Source: Bradyrhizobium macuxiense
GTDB taxonomy: Bacteria; Pseudomonadota; Alphaproteobacteria; Rhizobiales; Xanthobacteraceae
NCBI RefSeq assembly: GCF_001542415.1
Contig: NZ_LNCU01000039.1
Location: 328,525-392,524 of the forward strand
Length of the DNA: 64,000 nt
Reading direction: 5' to 3'
Every line of letters begins with the position of its first letter. Within the stretch, counting starts at the first letter, position 1. Shown here one piece after another: positions 6,901-14,800 of the stretch. The notes below the pieces were generated by a model. That model searched no databases and was not told the origin of the DNA. It saw nothing but the letters and a program-made list of their open reading frames with translations. Made by a program: the position numbers and the translations under genes.

Positions 6901-9326
6901 TGTCTGCCGAGGACGTAAAGTGCCATTCGCGCTGGCTGGAGGCAAAGCAACGGGTCAAGGCCGACACCGCGCTCGAGTGCGTCGGCATCCTGCAGGCGAC
7001 GGAGGTGTTCGCGCCCGGCTCTTTGGTTGCGGTTCCGAGCGCTGAACAAAAAAAGCTCGACGGCGATTTTGACGGGGACGCCGTCATCATCATCGGCGAC
7101 CGACCTCGCCTTTACGAGCATGTGAGCCAGTTCGACGCGCAGCTGCAGGCGCGCGGCATCGCCTCGCTGAAGCCGCCGAAGTCGCACACGCCGGCCATTG
7201 AGAAAGGCGGCTACCAGTTCAGCCGGTCCAAGCAGATCCTGTCGGCCTCCGGGCTGGTGCTGGAGACCTACAGCTGCCTGCAGCGCAACATGCTGGCGCA
7301 GCCGCTGGACGCGCAACGCTGGTTTGCCGAGCGTGCCATCTTCGGCACCTACGAGGGCATTCATCCTGAGCTCAAGGCCGACATCCGCGCACTGTTGCAG
7401 GAAGATCGGCCGGATGGCCAGACCCTCCATGAGCTCATCGCCAGCGCGGTGGAAGACAGCAAGGTCGCCAGGCATCCGGTGGCCTGCGAACTGGCCGCCT
7501 TGCTAGTGGCCGAGCTCCAGGACTGGAACCTGCAGCTCAATAGCAAGCCGGCTCATGAGCAGTCGGACGTCAAGCAGCAGTTAGCGCGATCCGTGGCCTC
7601 AACCGGCGCGAAGCCTGCCGTCAGCGCCGACGCCGGCGCGCTCTTCCCGAAACTCAGCGAATCCTATCCGGCAGCCGCTGACGCCAGGACGCGCATCGAC
7701 TTCCTGCTCAACCACTACCAGCCGCGCATCGATCCGCGGCCCGACGGCTACAACCCGGACGATCTGCGTGAAAGCGCCATCAATCTGTTGAGCGTCGGCA
7801 TCAAGGTCGGCACGGACGCCTACAAGTCCGATACCGGTACGCGGGTGTTCACGCAAAAAGCCAACGAATTGCAGCGGCTCTTGGAGCGGAGGCCGGCCTT
7901 CAAGCCGGCGTCCTATGTCAAGGGGCAGGCGGCAAAGCTCCACCAGGGCCGATTTGACGTCGATGGCAGCCTGGCGGATCTGAAGGACAACCCCACGCTG
8001 GCAGCCTCGGTCATGGAGGCCTCGATCAGACTCGCCGTCGAAAAGCGCATCCTGCCCAGCGCCTTAGCAATCTCGGCCGACGACGACCCCGCCAGCAGGA
8101 TAACGCTGAGCAGCGAACAGGCCCTGGAGCGCGCCACGCAAGAAAGCGCGATCACCGAAACTGTGCATGCGGTTGCCGAGCTTTTGCAGCAGGACGGCAT
8201 CGAGGTGAAGGTGCCGCGTCTTGACCAACGGTCGCTCGGGCAGGTCTGGATAGCCGACGAGTTGACCGGCCAGAGCGTGAGTGCAGCGCCGGAGGCCCAA
8301 GTGGTCACCAATGCCGTGCGCCATGTCTTCGAGATCCCGGACGAGGCTTTTACGCGCGCCTTCAGGAAGGCGGCACTGGCCTTCGAGGAGCGGGACTGCA
8401 GCGAGGTCGAGACCACCAACTGGTTCATCAGGATGGACACGCCGAGGTTACGTGGCGTTCACACGACGTTCAGAACCGCGCAGAACTATCGCTTCGAGAT
8501 CGAGTTCCATACGCCGGCCAGTTACCGGGCCGAGCTCGCGCAGAGCGAAGGCGAGCTGGTCCCCGTTCCCTGTGGCGCCTGGGACATATTGCCCTGGGGC
8601 CCGTCAGGAGAAAGCAGGTCGAGGGCGGCAGTGACCCACAGGTCGACCACCGTCGCAAGACAACAGATTGCCGTCGCTCGCTCGCCGCAAGCCGGCGAGA
8701 TCCTCGCGGCCCTCGGTACGCGGCCGGTCGTGCTCGTCGGCATGCCGGCGAGCGGCAAGTCGCGCATCGGCGCCCAGCTTGCCAAGGAGTTGGGGGTGGA
8801 GTTTGTCGACATGGATAAGCGTATCGTCGCCGAGCACGGTAATCTGATGGAGATGTTCGCTGACCCTGGCCGGGGCGAGGCACACTTCAGGGACCTGGAG
8901 ACCAAAGAGCTCACCAAGCAGCTGGAGAGAGGGCCCATCGTCATCGCAACCGGCGGCGGCTGCTTTAGCAAGGAGTCCAATCAAGCCCTGATCCTCAATA
9001 AGGCGACGTCGATCTGGCTCGACACCGAGCTGAAAGAGCTCCGCAGGCGCCTGAAAGGGGACACCAGCCGGCCGCTGCTGCAAGGCGTCGACATCGAGCA
9101 GAAGGTTGACCAGCTGCACGAAGAGCGCAGTCCGTTCTACCAAAAGGCCGATATCAGGTTGCCCATCGTCCCGCCCTTTCAGAAAGAAAAGAAGGACGCC
9201 CGCATTTGCGTAAAGGAACTCTACGCTTTCCTGTGCAGCGACGGAGAAGCCGCTCTGCCCGCTGCCGAGATATCACATGTCTCCGGTGCTTCCGGCACCG
9301 CCATCAGCATGTTCCCAATAGCGTAG
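3924..9326 (+). CDS. Giant SKWP-repeat type III effector with polymerase-like core and shikimate kinase domain
   Basis: This is an 1800-residue protein behind a tts box. The start is supported by GGGAG eight bases before ATG. The N-terminus (1-200) is polar and lacks a Sec signal, as expected for type III export. Residues about 221-345 hold three 42-residue repeats ending in FSRWP and FGKWP, the signature of the SKWP family (Ralstonia RipS, Xanthomonas XopAD). The middle region contains, in order, DGCGFI (793-798), VLVGRSP (908-914) and LDGDFDGD (1045-1052), resembling motifs of RNA-dependent RNA polymerases. From about 1595 there is a shikimate kinase domain with P-loop GMPASGKS, DMDKR, FRDLE, ATGGG and RPLL. 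From memory, Mesorhizobium loti Mlr6361 has a similar repeat-plus-shikimate-kinase layout with many more repeats. Family and secretion are well supported; the polymerase reading is inference. Confidence 0.9.
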   Translation: MEFVERGRADRALYTIIEEDEEIQHSITEASPSATDHLEQPSAVSWVESSDGEDNSVGSMSPQLGAVLAEIERHPNSRLNRPYRESALLDSPRLLRIPSQGRATDGLTGIIDRNAILDSSGGIASEMDIRSYRLWCLERGASSGQEANPLTLSAASTERDDGRELTIPVQQAVSSRSVEPVRDQDAETLRCVLLDRGELVGQAGRPDSEGGPYRISDAMSDQQKTREATLAVAGAVVARGGNLDGFSDPELADLVYGFSRWPDQQKTREATLAIAGAVAARAGNLDGFSDQELANLVNGFGKWPEEEKARKAIVAIAGELGSKGRRFATFSTPALVRVANGLSRSIEEGETAGEVAEPALLKDRLHRLAHYLQYAEDRLQRADVHAIASIFKAFGKAQLLDDLGALAQPGLDRLEVLRAAPEFKRDNNLETMGNLCASLLPLARSPKPVLRWHRRSALNLLNAIQPVVERKIDAYLKSGQAERTSGANASRFPALSIYQVLKSRAVLETLYRRPYVDGDELALQARQQELHGKTRQILDSARALIYADLSYKSWNVIAEIEAKEPLEALDTFMAQNASMIQAQHAAASFDVHRVLQAMDHEPRPPQGDAGLTRLPVVDMQGRPLGSEAELRYSIFHRLTSGAVKVVAVQLKGTPTGAMLTRTLTVEGVPYRMDLFGGSKLRPPEKSLNQLASQLPFAAEEVPSGKLLAIPYAETAPGTAFEQLSRAWAPFKEAYYYTQRRGFASPPSIPDVGPHDYALEGCFKLSLLPDRPAGAVHPFRIEGRDGEIALRPHDGCGFIRASLAERMPAIARTRHDAPERMPAFADKRQSAVPPSALQHYPRSVEVAQETREKALAWLETHQSLTAEELFRTVTGGHIEGSGAIAVPSSDEYLHVPTGKSKTLTRDAGVLVGRSPYDKPNLRPFAADRVRSAGDGDRTAAFLDRCVAFQYSFNVAHRSGAGLAADDPTFFAKGILIVVPDEMWPADFAERGVVMSAEDVKCHSRWLEAKQRVKADTALECVGILQATEVFAPGSLVAVPSAEQKKLDGDFDGDAVIIIGDRPRLYEHVSQFDAQLQARGIASLKPPKSHTPAIEKGGYQFSRSKQILSASGLVLETYSCLQRNMLAQPLDAQRWFAERAIFGTYEGIHPELKADIRALLQEDRPDGQTLHELIASAVEDSKVARHPVACELAALLVAELQDWNLQLNSKPAHEQSDVKQQLARSVASTGAKPAVSADAGALFPKLSESYPAAADARTRIDFLLNHYQPRIDPRPDGYNPDDLRESAINLLSVGIKVGTDAYKSDTGTRVFTQKANELQRLLERRPAFKPASYVKGQAAKLHQGRFDVDGSLADLKDNPTLAASVMEASIRLAVEKRILPSALAISADDDPASRITLSSEQALERATQESAITETVHAVAELLQQDGIEVKVPRLDQRSLGQVWIADELTGQSVSAAPEAQVVTNAVRHVFEIPDEAFTRAFRKAALAFEERDCSEVETTNWFIRMDTPRLRGVHTTFRTAQNYRFEIEFHTPASYRAELAQSEGELVPVPCGAWDILPWGPSGESRSRAAVTHRSTTVARQQIAVARSPQAGEILAALGTRPVVLVGMPASGKSRIGAQLAKELGVEFVDMDKRIVAEHGNLMEMFADPGRGEAHFRDLETKELTKQLERGPIVIATGGGCFSKESNQALILNKATSIWLDTELKELRRRLKGDTSRPLLQGVDIEQKVDQLHEERSPFYQKADIRLPIVPPFQKEKKDARICVKELYAFLCSDGEAALPAAEISHVSGASGTAISMFPIA
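4584..4950 (+). repeat. 126-bp tandem repeats encoding SKWP units
   Basis: Units begin at 4584, 4710 and 4836, exactly 126 bases (42 codons) apart. The first two are nearly identical at DNA level, indicating recent duplication or conversion; the third is diverged and ends at about residue 345 without a WP motif. Each unit encodes QQKTREATLA, AGAV.AR, NLDGFSD.ELA and a terminal GF.(R/K)WP. Confidence 0.9.
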
Positions 9327-9640
9327 CGCATGCACGATGATCATCACAACGGCTACGATTGCGGGGGCGGCGTCGTGGAAACCATCCGGGCGCCGGCGGC
9401 ACCATTGAGTGAAGCGGAACGGCCGCCGCACCTCGACACCCTCATCGCCGACCAGCAGCCTTTGCTGGCCGACAGTAACGCACGAGCGGATTTAGCGTCT
9501 TCCACGAGAAGCAGAGAACGCTCAAGTCGAGGACGATAAGCTTTAGCCAGCATATCTCACGGAGTTTAAGCGCATCGGGGCTCCGAATCAGAGAAAATTG
9601 TTTTGCGAGAACGACTTCTTCTGATTCGAGGAGAGCCCCG
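9327..9640. other. Short gap after the effector with a dyad at the IS1380 edge
   Basis: No supported gene. A frame of 69 codons opens at 9330 but has no ribosome site. At 9573-9591 and 9621-9644 two arms (ATCGGGGCTC..CGAATCAGA and its complement with a 4-base bulge) form an inverted repeat that ends at the start codon of the IS1380 remnant. Confidence 0.5.
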
Positions 9641-9740
9641 ATGCAGACAGAGTGTATCCCGGATATTTTTGGATTTGAAGCGGTCGAAGGCCGGCGGTGG
9701 TAGCGGCGTTTGATGGAGGCTCGGTCACGTCGGGGGGCCG
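9641..9740 (+). pseudogene. IS1380-family transposase, 5' fragment only
   Basis: The frame from ATG 9641 reads MQTECIPDIFGFEAVEGR, then after one missing G continues VVAAFDGGSVTS. This is the conserved N-terminus of IS1380 transposases. Similarity then ends abruptly and the catalytic domain is absent. A frameshifted, truncated remnant. Confidence 0.75.
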
Positions 9741-9858
9741 CAATTTCAGAAGCGCCGGCGAGCTAGCAAAATCGCCAGGCGTTCTGCCTCACCTCTTCAG
9801 TTCTTTTTTGAGACAGCTCAGTTTGAGCGTTTGGGCTGAAACTGTTTGGAGGATATTC

Positions 9859-10108
9859 GTGAAGTTGAGAGCACTGCTTGGCCTCATGTTCGGAGCCTCG
9901 CTCGCGATTGGTGCGACACTTGAGATGCCCGGCTCTGGTGGTCGCCGGGGGAAGCAGCATCGTCAGCGTATCGGAGGCAATCACACTTCAAGCTGAATGT
10001 TTGGCAGCCTGCATCGACGAGGAGTTGGTCATACCGCAGATGATCGGGACTCCTGCCGGGAAGATCGAAACTTCGTGTCTTCGACGATCGGATTTCTTGG
10101 ATGGCTAG
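9859..10108 (+). pseudogene. Possible small exported protein, frameshifted remnant
   Basis: A GTG at 9859, preceded by GGAGGATATTC, opens a signal-peptide-like stretch (KLRALLGLMFGASLAIGAT). The frame then runs into basic sequence, while the next frame continues plausibly (LVVAGGSSIVSVSEAIT to a stop at 10106-10108). This is consistent with a one-base indel near 9930. No family recognised. Confidence 0.3.
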
Positions 10109-10243
10109 AGCACAAGCTGCTCATTGCGAATGAGTGGCGAGCACAGTCAAGCGGAATCCGTTAGCGACCCAGCCATTATGCGAAACCCAACATCAGGCAT
10201 ACGGCAAGGGCAACCAGCCATGAAGAATCATCGGAGACGACAG

Positions 10244-10480
10244 ATGAAGAGCGTGGATTGAAGCATGTCACCTTCGACAAGATCGCGCTCTTCATCGATG
10301 GCCCCAACCTCCACGCAACGGCTAGAGTGCTCGGCTTCGAGGTCGACTACAAAGCGCCTGCTAGGGGAATTTCAGCGCCGCGGCACACTGCTGCGGGCGT
10401 TCTATTACACGCCGATCATCGAGGATGAGGAATATTCGGCGGTCCGGCCGCTCCTCGATTGGCTCGGCTATAACGGCTAG
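10244..10480 (+). pseudogene. NYN-domain (LabA/DUF88-like) ribonuclease fragment
   Basis: The frame with FDKIALFIDGPNLHATARVL followed by GFEVDYK is the N-terminus of an NYN-domain protein (PIN-like nuclease with an acidic FIDGxN site). An extra G near 10354 shifts the frame; the other frame continues KRLLGEFQRRG, AFYYTPIIEDEEYSAV, PLLDWLGYNG and stops at 10478-10480. The expected start is missing and more than half of the domain is absent, so this is a dead fragment. Confidence 0.7.
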
Positions 10481-10538
10481 TGTCGAGCAAAAAAACGAGC
10501 AAACTACAGTTCTCGGTTACAAGTAAGTCGTTGATTTC

Positions 10539-10580
10539 GCGGGCGTAGTTCAATGGTAGAACGGCAGCTTCCCAAGCTGC
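10539..10580 (+). tRNA. tRNA-Gly(CCC), 5' half only
   Basis: The stretch begins GCGGGCGTAGTTCAATGGTA (acceptor 5' strand and D arm) and ends with a perfect anticodon stem GCAGC/GCTGC around loop TTCCCAA, giving anticodon CCC. What follows (GGCTCCCGGC) is not a variable loop, T arm or acceptor 3' strand. The gene is cut immediately after the anticodon stem and cannot yield a functional tRNA. Confidence 0.8.
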
Positions 10581-10777
10581 GGCTCCCGGCAGTAGGCGCT
10601 CACGGTGATGAACAGGACCCGCCAGGCGACGCGTGCGGTTGCGATGCGCTCTATGGCGACGATTTTTGCCCCTGAGCTGGGCCAAGATCGATACTGATCA
10701 AGACAGCCTGTCGGCAGTTGACCCAAATCGAGTGCGCCGGGCCCAGGCTACGATGGATGACCGCCACCTTGAGTTTC

Positions 10778-11767
10778 TCAAAAGTCGCTTAATTCTTCCA
10801 GAATTCGTATTTTCCTGGAGGTTAGCCCGCATAAACACGTTCCTTCTGGATCGACCCATTCCGCGTAATGGCCGGTCCGAAGTCGGACAACGGGCATGCG
10901 GGAACGGTACAGGTTGGAAATGACGAGTTCTGTCGCGCGCTCATCGTTCCTTGAACTGAGCTCCGCGTAGATAAGGCCTTCATGAAGGTGGTACTCGCCA
11001 GGGCCGCATGAGGAGCATTGGAAGCCTACCGCACCGTGGTCCGGCGTCTGAAATACAGAGTGAAAGGACAAATCTTTTCCGAATCGCTGCGCGAGTCTCG
11101 ATCGAAGCTGCCGTGACAAGGGCTCTGCGCCTTTAATAATGCGCCTAATCCCAGCGTAAGTCAGATCGCCAAGTTCCAAGTAGGACAGGAGTGGAAGGAG
11201 AGCACTCAGAGGTCCAAGGATTGCGGTTGCCCGCAACTCTCGCATGATGTCCGCATTCTCCCGCCCTCTCTTGTAATCCCCGATGGGGATGACGGTGCAT
11301 GCCGTTCGTGACAAGGCATAGAAGCTGCAATATTCGGCGTAATAGGTCCCGCTCCCTCCCAGTACGAGTACCCTGTCATCACTGGCGATGCCTGAAAGAC
11401 AGTACGCTTTTCCGTCGAAGCATGCGTTGTACAGCAACTCCTCATGCGTTCCGATGAGGGTCCGCGGCTTCCTCGCTCTTCCTATGCAAAGGATCATGTC
11501 TGAGCCGGGACATGATCGACCGGCTTCAGAGGGCGGAGATGAATGCAGATGCTCAGAGTGATCGTAAATGTCCCTTATGCCCACCGTTGCCCAAGCCGAC
11601 TTGATGTCGGCCAACGTCGGTTGTTTGCGCCCGACTGGGAATTGATGGCGCGTGGCAGGATGTCTGATCGCTCTGCGCCATAGCCTAAGTAACGACCGCC
11701 GATGGTAGTCGGCGCGGCCTTGAGCGGGAATGAAGTCCACGTCGATTGGGTTGACTTTGGGATCCAC
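10778..11767 (-). CDS. PaaK-like adenylate-forming ligase, short
   Basis: A 329-residue protein related to the phenylacetate-CoA ligase/coenzyme F390 synthetase branch of adenylate-forming enzymes, which activate a carboxylate as acyl-AMP. Supporting segments are the central Rossmann part (DRVLVLGGSGTYYAEYCSFY, IMRELRATAILGPLSALLPL), IIKGAEPLSRQLRSRLAQRF, and the late motif PVVRLRTGHYAEWVDP followed by CLCG, which corresponds to the RTGD and Cys-rich region of PaaK. It is about 100 residues shorter than PaaK; the usual SSGTTG/P loop is not recognisable (GTHEELL lies near it) and the C-terminal lid is missing. The start is a GTG with a weak AGGATA upstream. It may be catalytically altered or decayed. 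No partner gene is adjacent. Confidence 0.55.
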   Translation of the reverse strand: MDPKVNPIDVDFIPAQGRADYHRRSLLRLWRRAIRHPATRHQFPVGRKQPTLADIKSAWATVGIRDIYDHSEHLHSSPPSEAGRSCPGSDMILCIGRARKPRTLIGTHEELLYNACFDGKAYCLSGIASDDRVLVLGGSGTYYAEYCSFYALSRTACTVIPIGDYKRGRENADIMRELRATAILGPLSALLPLLSYLELGDLTYAGIRRIIKGAEPLSRQLRSRLAQRFGKDLSFHSVFQTPDHGAVGFQCSSCGPGEYHLHEGLIYAELSSRNDERATELVISNLYRSRMPVVRLRTGHYAEWVDPEGTCLCGLTSRKIRILEELSDF

Positions 11768-12404
11768 TGACTATCCTGAAGGAGGGCCATCGCTGATGAT
11801 GATGATCCGGATGCGCGTCTGTAGGAGTTGCCATGACTCCAGGTTCTTTGAACCGCAGTCGTTCTATTGTCGACGGTGAACGTCGGCGATGCTGGCTCAG
11901 CGCGAGAGTGTTCGCTGCGGGGGATCTGTGGTCGCAGGAAGAGGACACATGCGAGGAAGGGACGCATCGATGAGGGGACCGAATGTAGAACTGGTGCCAG
12001 GGACAAGCCTCAAGGCTGCAGCGCTCCCGATGATGTTGCATTGTGCTGTACCACTTAGGTGCATGAGTTGGGCCAAATATGGTGGCGAAAATTACTTAGA
12101 ATCTTGCCGGCGATTGTCGCGTTTGCGACGTATTGGCAGATTCGTGACGGCTAAAAGGGAGGCTTCCGGACAGAAGGCCCTTGGCGCTGCCGCGCGACGC
12201 CTTGGTTACATCGAGAATGACTGTCGGCCGGCGCTCATGTGAGCGGTACGCTCTCCTGCCTATGGCGCAGGCGCGAGGATCGGTCGCGGCTGTTGATCCG
12301 TGCCATATGATGCGACGTGCGCGGAGCAAAAGCGATAACGGCACTCGCCCGATCTCGCAGCAGTTCGTGCGATCGAACGTGGTGATCTTCGCAGTCAAGA
12401 GGTG
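11768..12404. other. Intergenic region without recognisable gene
   Basis: About 640 bases between the ligase and the 3' end of the HExxH gene. Overlapping short frames occur on both strands; none resembles a family or has good ribosome spacing. Confidence 0.5.
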
Positions 12405-14372
12405 CTATCGGGAGCCGCTGCTGGTACGCGCGTCAAGCGCTTGCACTGGAGTGGTGAACCGTACCCCGAAGAAGGGGGAATCGATGCTGCTCGTTAGGAG
12501 CAGGTGACTATCACGCCCGTTTGGCGTTTGCATCGCGAACGATACATTCCCCCATTCGCAAAGGCGTGATTGCGCGACAACTTCTTCAATCACGGCCTTT
12601 GCCTCGTAGTGCGTCTCATGCTCGCTATACAGCCGTTGCGCCCTCGGGACAAACTCTCCGGCCGTAGCGTTGACCACGATGTTGGAACGCTGCGGTATCA
12701 AGGCGTCTAGGAGTTCTTCCAGAAGAAAATACTCTGTTGACGATCTGTACTCGCCAGGATTCTTCGATAGTGCGGCAAAGAACCTTTGATGATAGTTCAA
12801 ATAGACAAGCGTGCCCTTGGTATCCATGGCGGCTTCGATAACCGCAAACCGCTCGTTCTGCTGCCGGACTTCGATGATTTTGCATGAAGCGCTCACACAG
12901 TGTCCGGCAACCCTTGTGGATATCGAAAGTTGAGGAAACAGCGCCAGTTTTGCCTCAATCTCTGAAAGCCGGACATGGCTGGGCAAAAAGTTGCTGTCCG
13001 GCTCTGTCGGTTGCGAATCCGAGAACAAGCGAGCAAGAAGCCCCTTTTCGAGTTGCGCTTTAGATGCAGAAAATGACGCTGCGCCATGTTCGCTGTTGGA
13101 GAATCCTTCCAGTAGCGCTTCAACGCGGCTGTAGTTGAAGGGGTGAGACAAGGGTACGAAATCATCCTGCACGCGGGCGCGGAGAACCTTTTCTTCCTGC
13201 TCAGTTATAAGGAAGTCCGGACGGATTCGAGCCCGAATGAGGTCGTCGAGATTTGTTTCGTACAAGCTTCTCCGACGATCTGGAATGGATTGCCCTGACG
13301 TACGAATGTGATTCGTATACGCTTCACATGGCCTGCGCTCCAGTTCAAACAGCAGATCGCGGAAGGGTAGTCCGCGGATGTGATGCAGGGCTTGGCGAAG
13401 TCCGATGATGCGCCAAGTCGACAGGGATGACGCAACAGCGAGTTCACCAAACTGGAGTGGGGATACCAAGGATGTATCCAACCCCCAAAGTGCAGAGTGG
13501 TTTTCGCTCGATTGTGAAAGCTTTATCCGTTGAAGATAGGCTCTTACGGCAACTTCCGCGTGTAGATCGGCAGACTCTTCTGCAGTTCGATCGCCTCCAG
13601 ATGAGAATAGAACGCGAGAAAGCCGCTCGAGGATCGTGGCATTTCTGAACTGGTTGATGTGTTCGGACTCGTGCGCAAGTGGCCAAAGAAATACCGCTGC
13701 TAGCGGAGCCAGATTGCCGTCAGTTCGTCTTTTTGCGGCAAGGGTTTCAATGTCGTCCACTGGGTCGATGATAAGATCGAATACGAGCCGGTACTCAATT
13801 TCCTGCAACTTTCTGAATATCGAGAACGTGTGGTAATTCTCAAGGTCATTGAGAATTTTGTCGTGCTGCGATTTGGAAAGAACGTCACTCGAGCTTTGAT
13901 GGTATCGGCGCGCAGAGTGACTGTTAATTGATTGCTCTCGTTCGTGGTAGACATCGAATAGGAAGTGCGTGTACGCCTCCCCGTCGACGTGCAGGCAATA
14001 GAGAAGCATCTCGGCGAACCCGCTGTCGATGATGATCGTATTGGGACCGACGGCGAGCATGTTATGGTAGGACGTTTCGAACGTGCGTTGGTATCTTCGC
14101 AGTGCCGAACTCGTCAGCGCTTTTCGTACGTCAACAAAAAAGATGCATAGCTGCATCGTTTTATCGCAAGGCTCGTTTAATCCGATCGTCGCTTTCGATC
14201 CGGACTGGTCGGAGAGCATGTATTCAAAATCAGCTTTGAAAAAAGAGAACCTGTGATCGATGACGTCTGACGAAGCGATATCCCCGGCGAGGGCGCCTGA
14301 GCCAATGGCACTCCAAGGATGCAAGCATGTAACAAGGCTGACAATGACGAGGGCGTAACCGACCCAGTTCAT
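12405..14372 (-). CDS. Exported HExxH protein, putative metallopeptidase
   Basis: A 655-residue protein of no recognised full-length family. It begins with a hydrophobic segment (WVGYALVIVSLVTCLHPW) expected to be a signal peptide or anchor, placing the rest outside the inner membrane. Residues 234-238 read HESEH, an HExxH zinc site, and 27 residues later EESAD (265-269) matches the third-ligand pattern (ExxAD) of M48-like gluzincins. Cys pairs (C69/C77; GHCVSASC later) could form disulfides. The start codon overlaps the stop of the upstream membrane-protein gene (ATGA), so the two are translationally coupled. Peptidase activity is inferred from the motif pair only; the C-terminal 350 residues are unassigned. 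Confidence 0.6.
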   Translation of the reverse strand: MNWVGYALVIVSLVTCLHPWSAIGSGALAGDIASSDVIDHRFSFFKADFEYMLSDQSGSKATIGLNEPCDKTMQLCIFFVDVRKALTSSALRRYQRTFETSYHNMLAVGPNTIIIDSGFAEMLLYCLHVDGEAYTHFLFDVYHEREQSINSHSARRYHQSSSDVLSKSQHDKILNDLENYHTFSIFRKLQEIEYRLVFDLIIDPVDDIETLAAKRRTDGNLAPLAAVFLWPLAHESEHINQFRNATILERLSRVLFSSGGDRTAEESADLHAEVAVRAYLQRIKLSQSSENHSALWGLDTSLVSPLQFGELAVASSLSTWRIIGLRQALHHIRGLPFRDLLFELERRPCEAYTNHIRTSGQSIPDRRRSLYETNLDDLIRARIRPDFLITEQEEKVLRARVQDDFVPLSHPFNYSRVEALLEGFSNSEHGAASFSASKAQLEKGLLARLFSDSQPTEPDSNFLPSHVRLSEIEAKLALFPQLSISTRVAGHCVSASCKIIEVRQQNERFAVIEAAMDTKGTLVYLNYHQRFFAALSKNPGEYRSSTEYFLLEELLDALIPQRSNIVVNATAGEFVPRAQRLYSEHETHYEAKAVIEEVVAQSRLCEWGNVSFAMQTPNGRDSHLLLTSSIDSPFFGVRFTTPVQALDARTSSGSR

Positions 14373-14800
14373 TTCGCCGCACGCCCTTTTTTAGGAATAG
14401 ATAATACCGTCTGGAAAAAGAACCCGTTTTGGAAGCCGACCAAGCAGGTCAAATAGACGTCGTTCACGTCGCGCAAGAGCTGAATGACGGACAAGACAAC
14501 GATCGGGCTGGCTATACTGGCCAGAATGGCGGATTTCAGAGAATTGAAAAAGATCGAGTTGGCTGACAGCTTGTAGAAGTCGTCGGAGTTGGTGGAGGAG
14601 AAAAAGTCGAAAAGCGATTTCGAGATGATCCCTATGGCAACGGATAAGATGATCCAAATGCGGAACTCCGTAGGCGGCACTTCGTTCAGTGGTTTCGTGA
14701 TCTGAGTGATTATGTCAAATAGCGACAGCAGTGCGCTGACAACGGCGAGCGTCACGCAAGTCAGCGCGACGACGCCAAGGACCAGTCTAGACTTCCACAT
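14369..14800 (-). CDS. Small four-helix membrane protein coupled to the HExxH protein
   Basis: About 143 residues with four hydrophobic segments: LVLGVVALTCVTLAVVSALL, IWIILSVAIGIISKSLF, ILASIASPIVVLSVIQLL and a weaker YLTCLVGFQNGFFFQTVL. The short hydrophilic parts include FFSSTNSDDFYK. I prefer the ATG at 14800 (MWKSRLVLG) since it begins just before the first helix; an in-frame TTG at 14824 is possible. The stop overlaps the start of the downstream exported protein. No family recognised; it could anchor or deliver the partner. Confidence 0.65.
   Translation of the reverse strand: MWKSRLVLGVVALTCVTLAVVSALLSLFDIITQITKPLNEVPPTEFRIWIILSVAIGIISKSLFDFFSSTNSDDFYKLSANSIFFNSLKSAILASIASPIVVLSVIQLLRDVNDVYLTCLVGFQNGFFFQTVLSIPKKGRAAK

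Noticed and set aside
6324..7475. 383-codon minus-strand open frame inside the effector gene
   Set aside because: It is antisense to a well-supported coding region, lacks any family similarity and has the Arg/Gly-rich composition typical of frames opposite GC-rich genes.
9953..9975. Possible third tts box (ATCGTCAGCGTATCGGAGGC)
   Set aside because: The core resembles the consensus, but AAAGC is replaced by GAGGC, it lies inside a plausible coding frame, and no effector-like gene follows.
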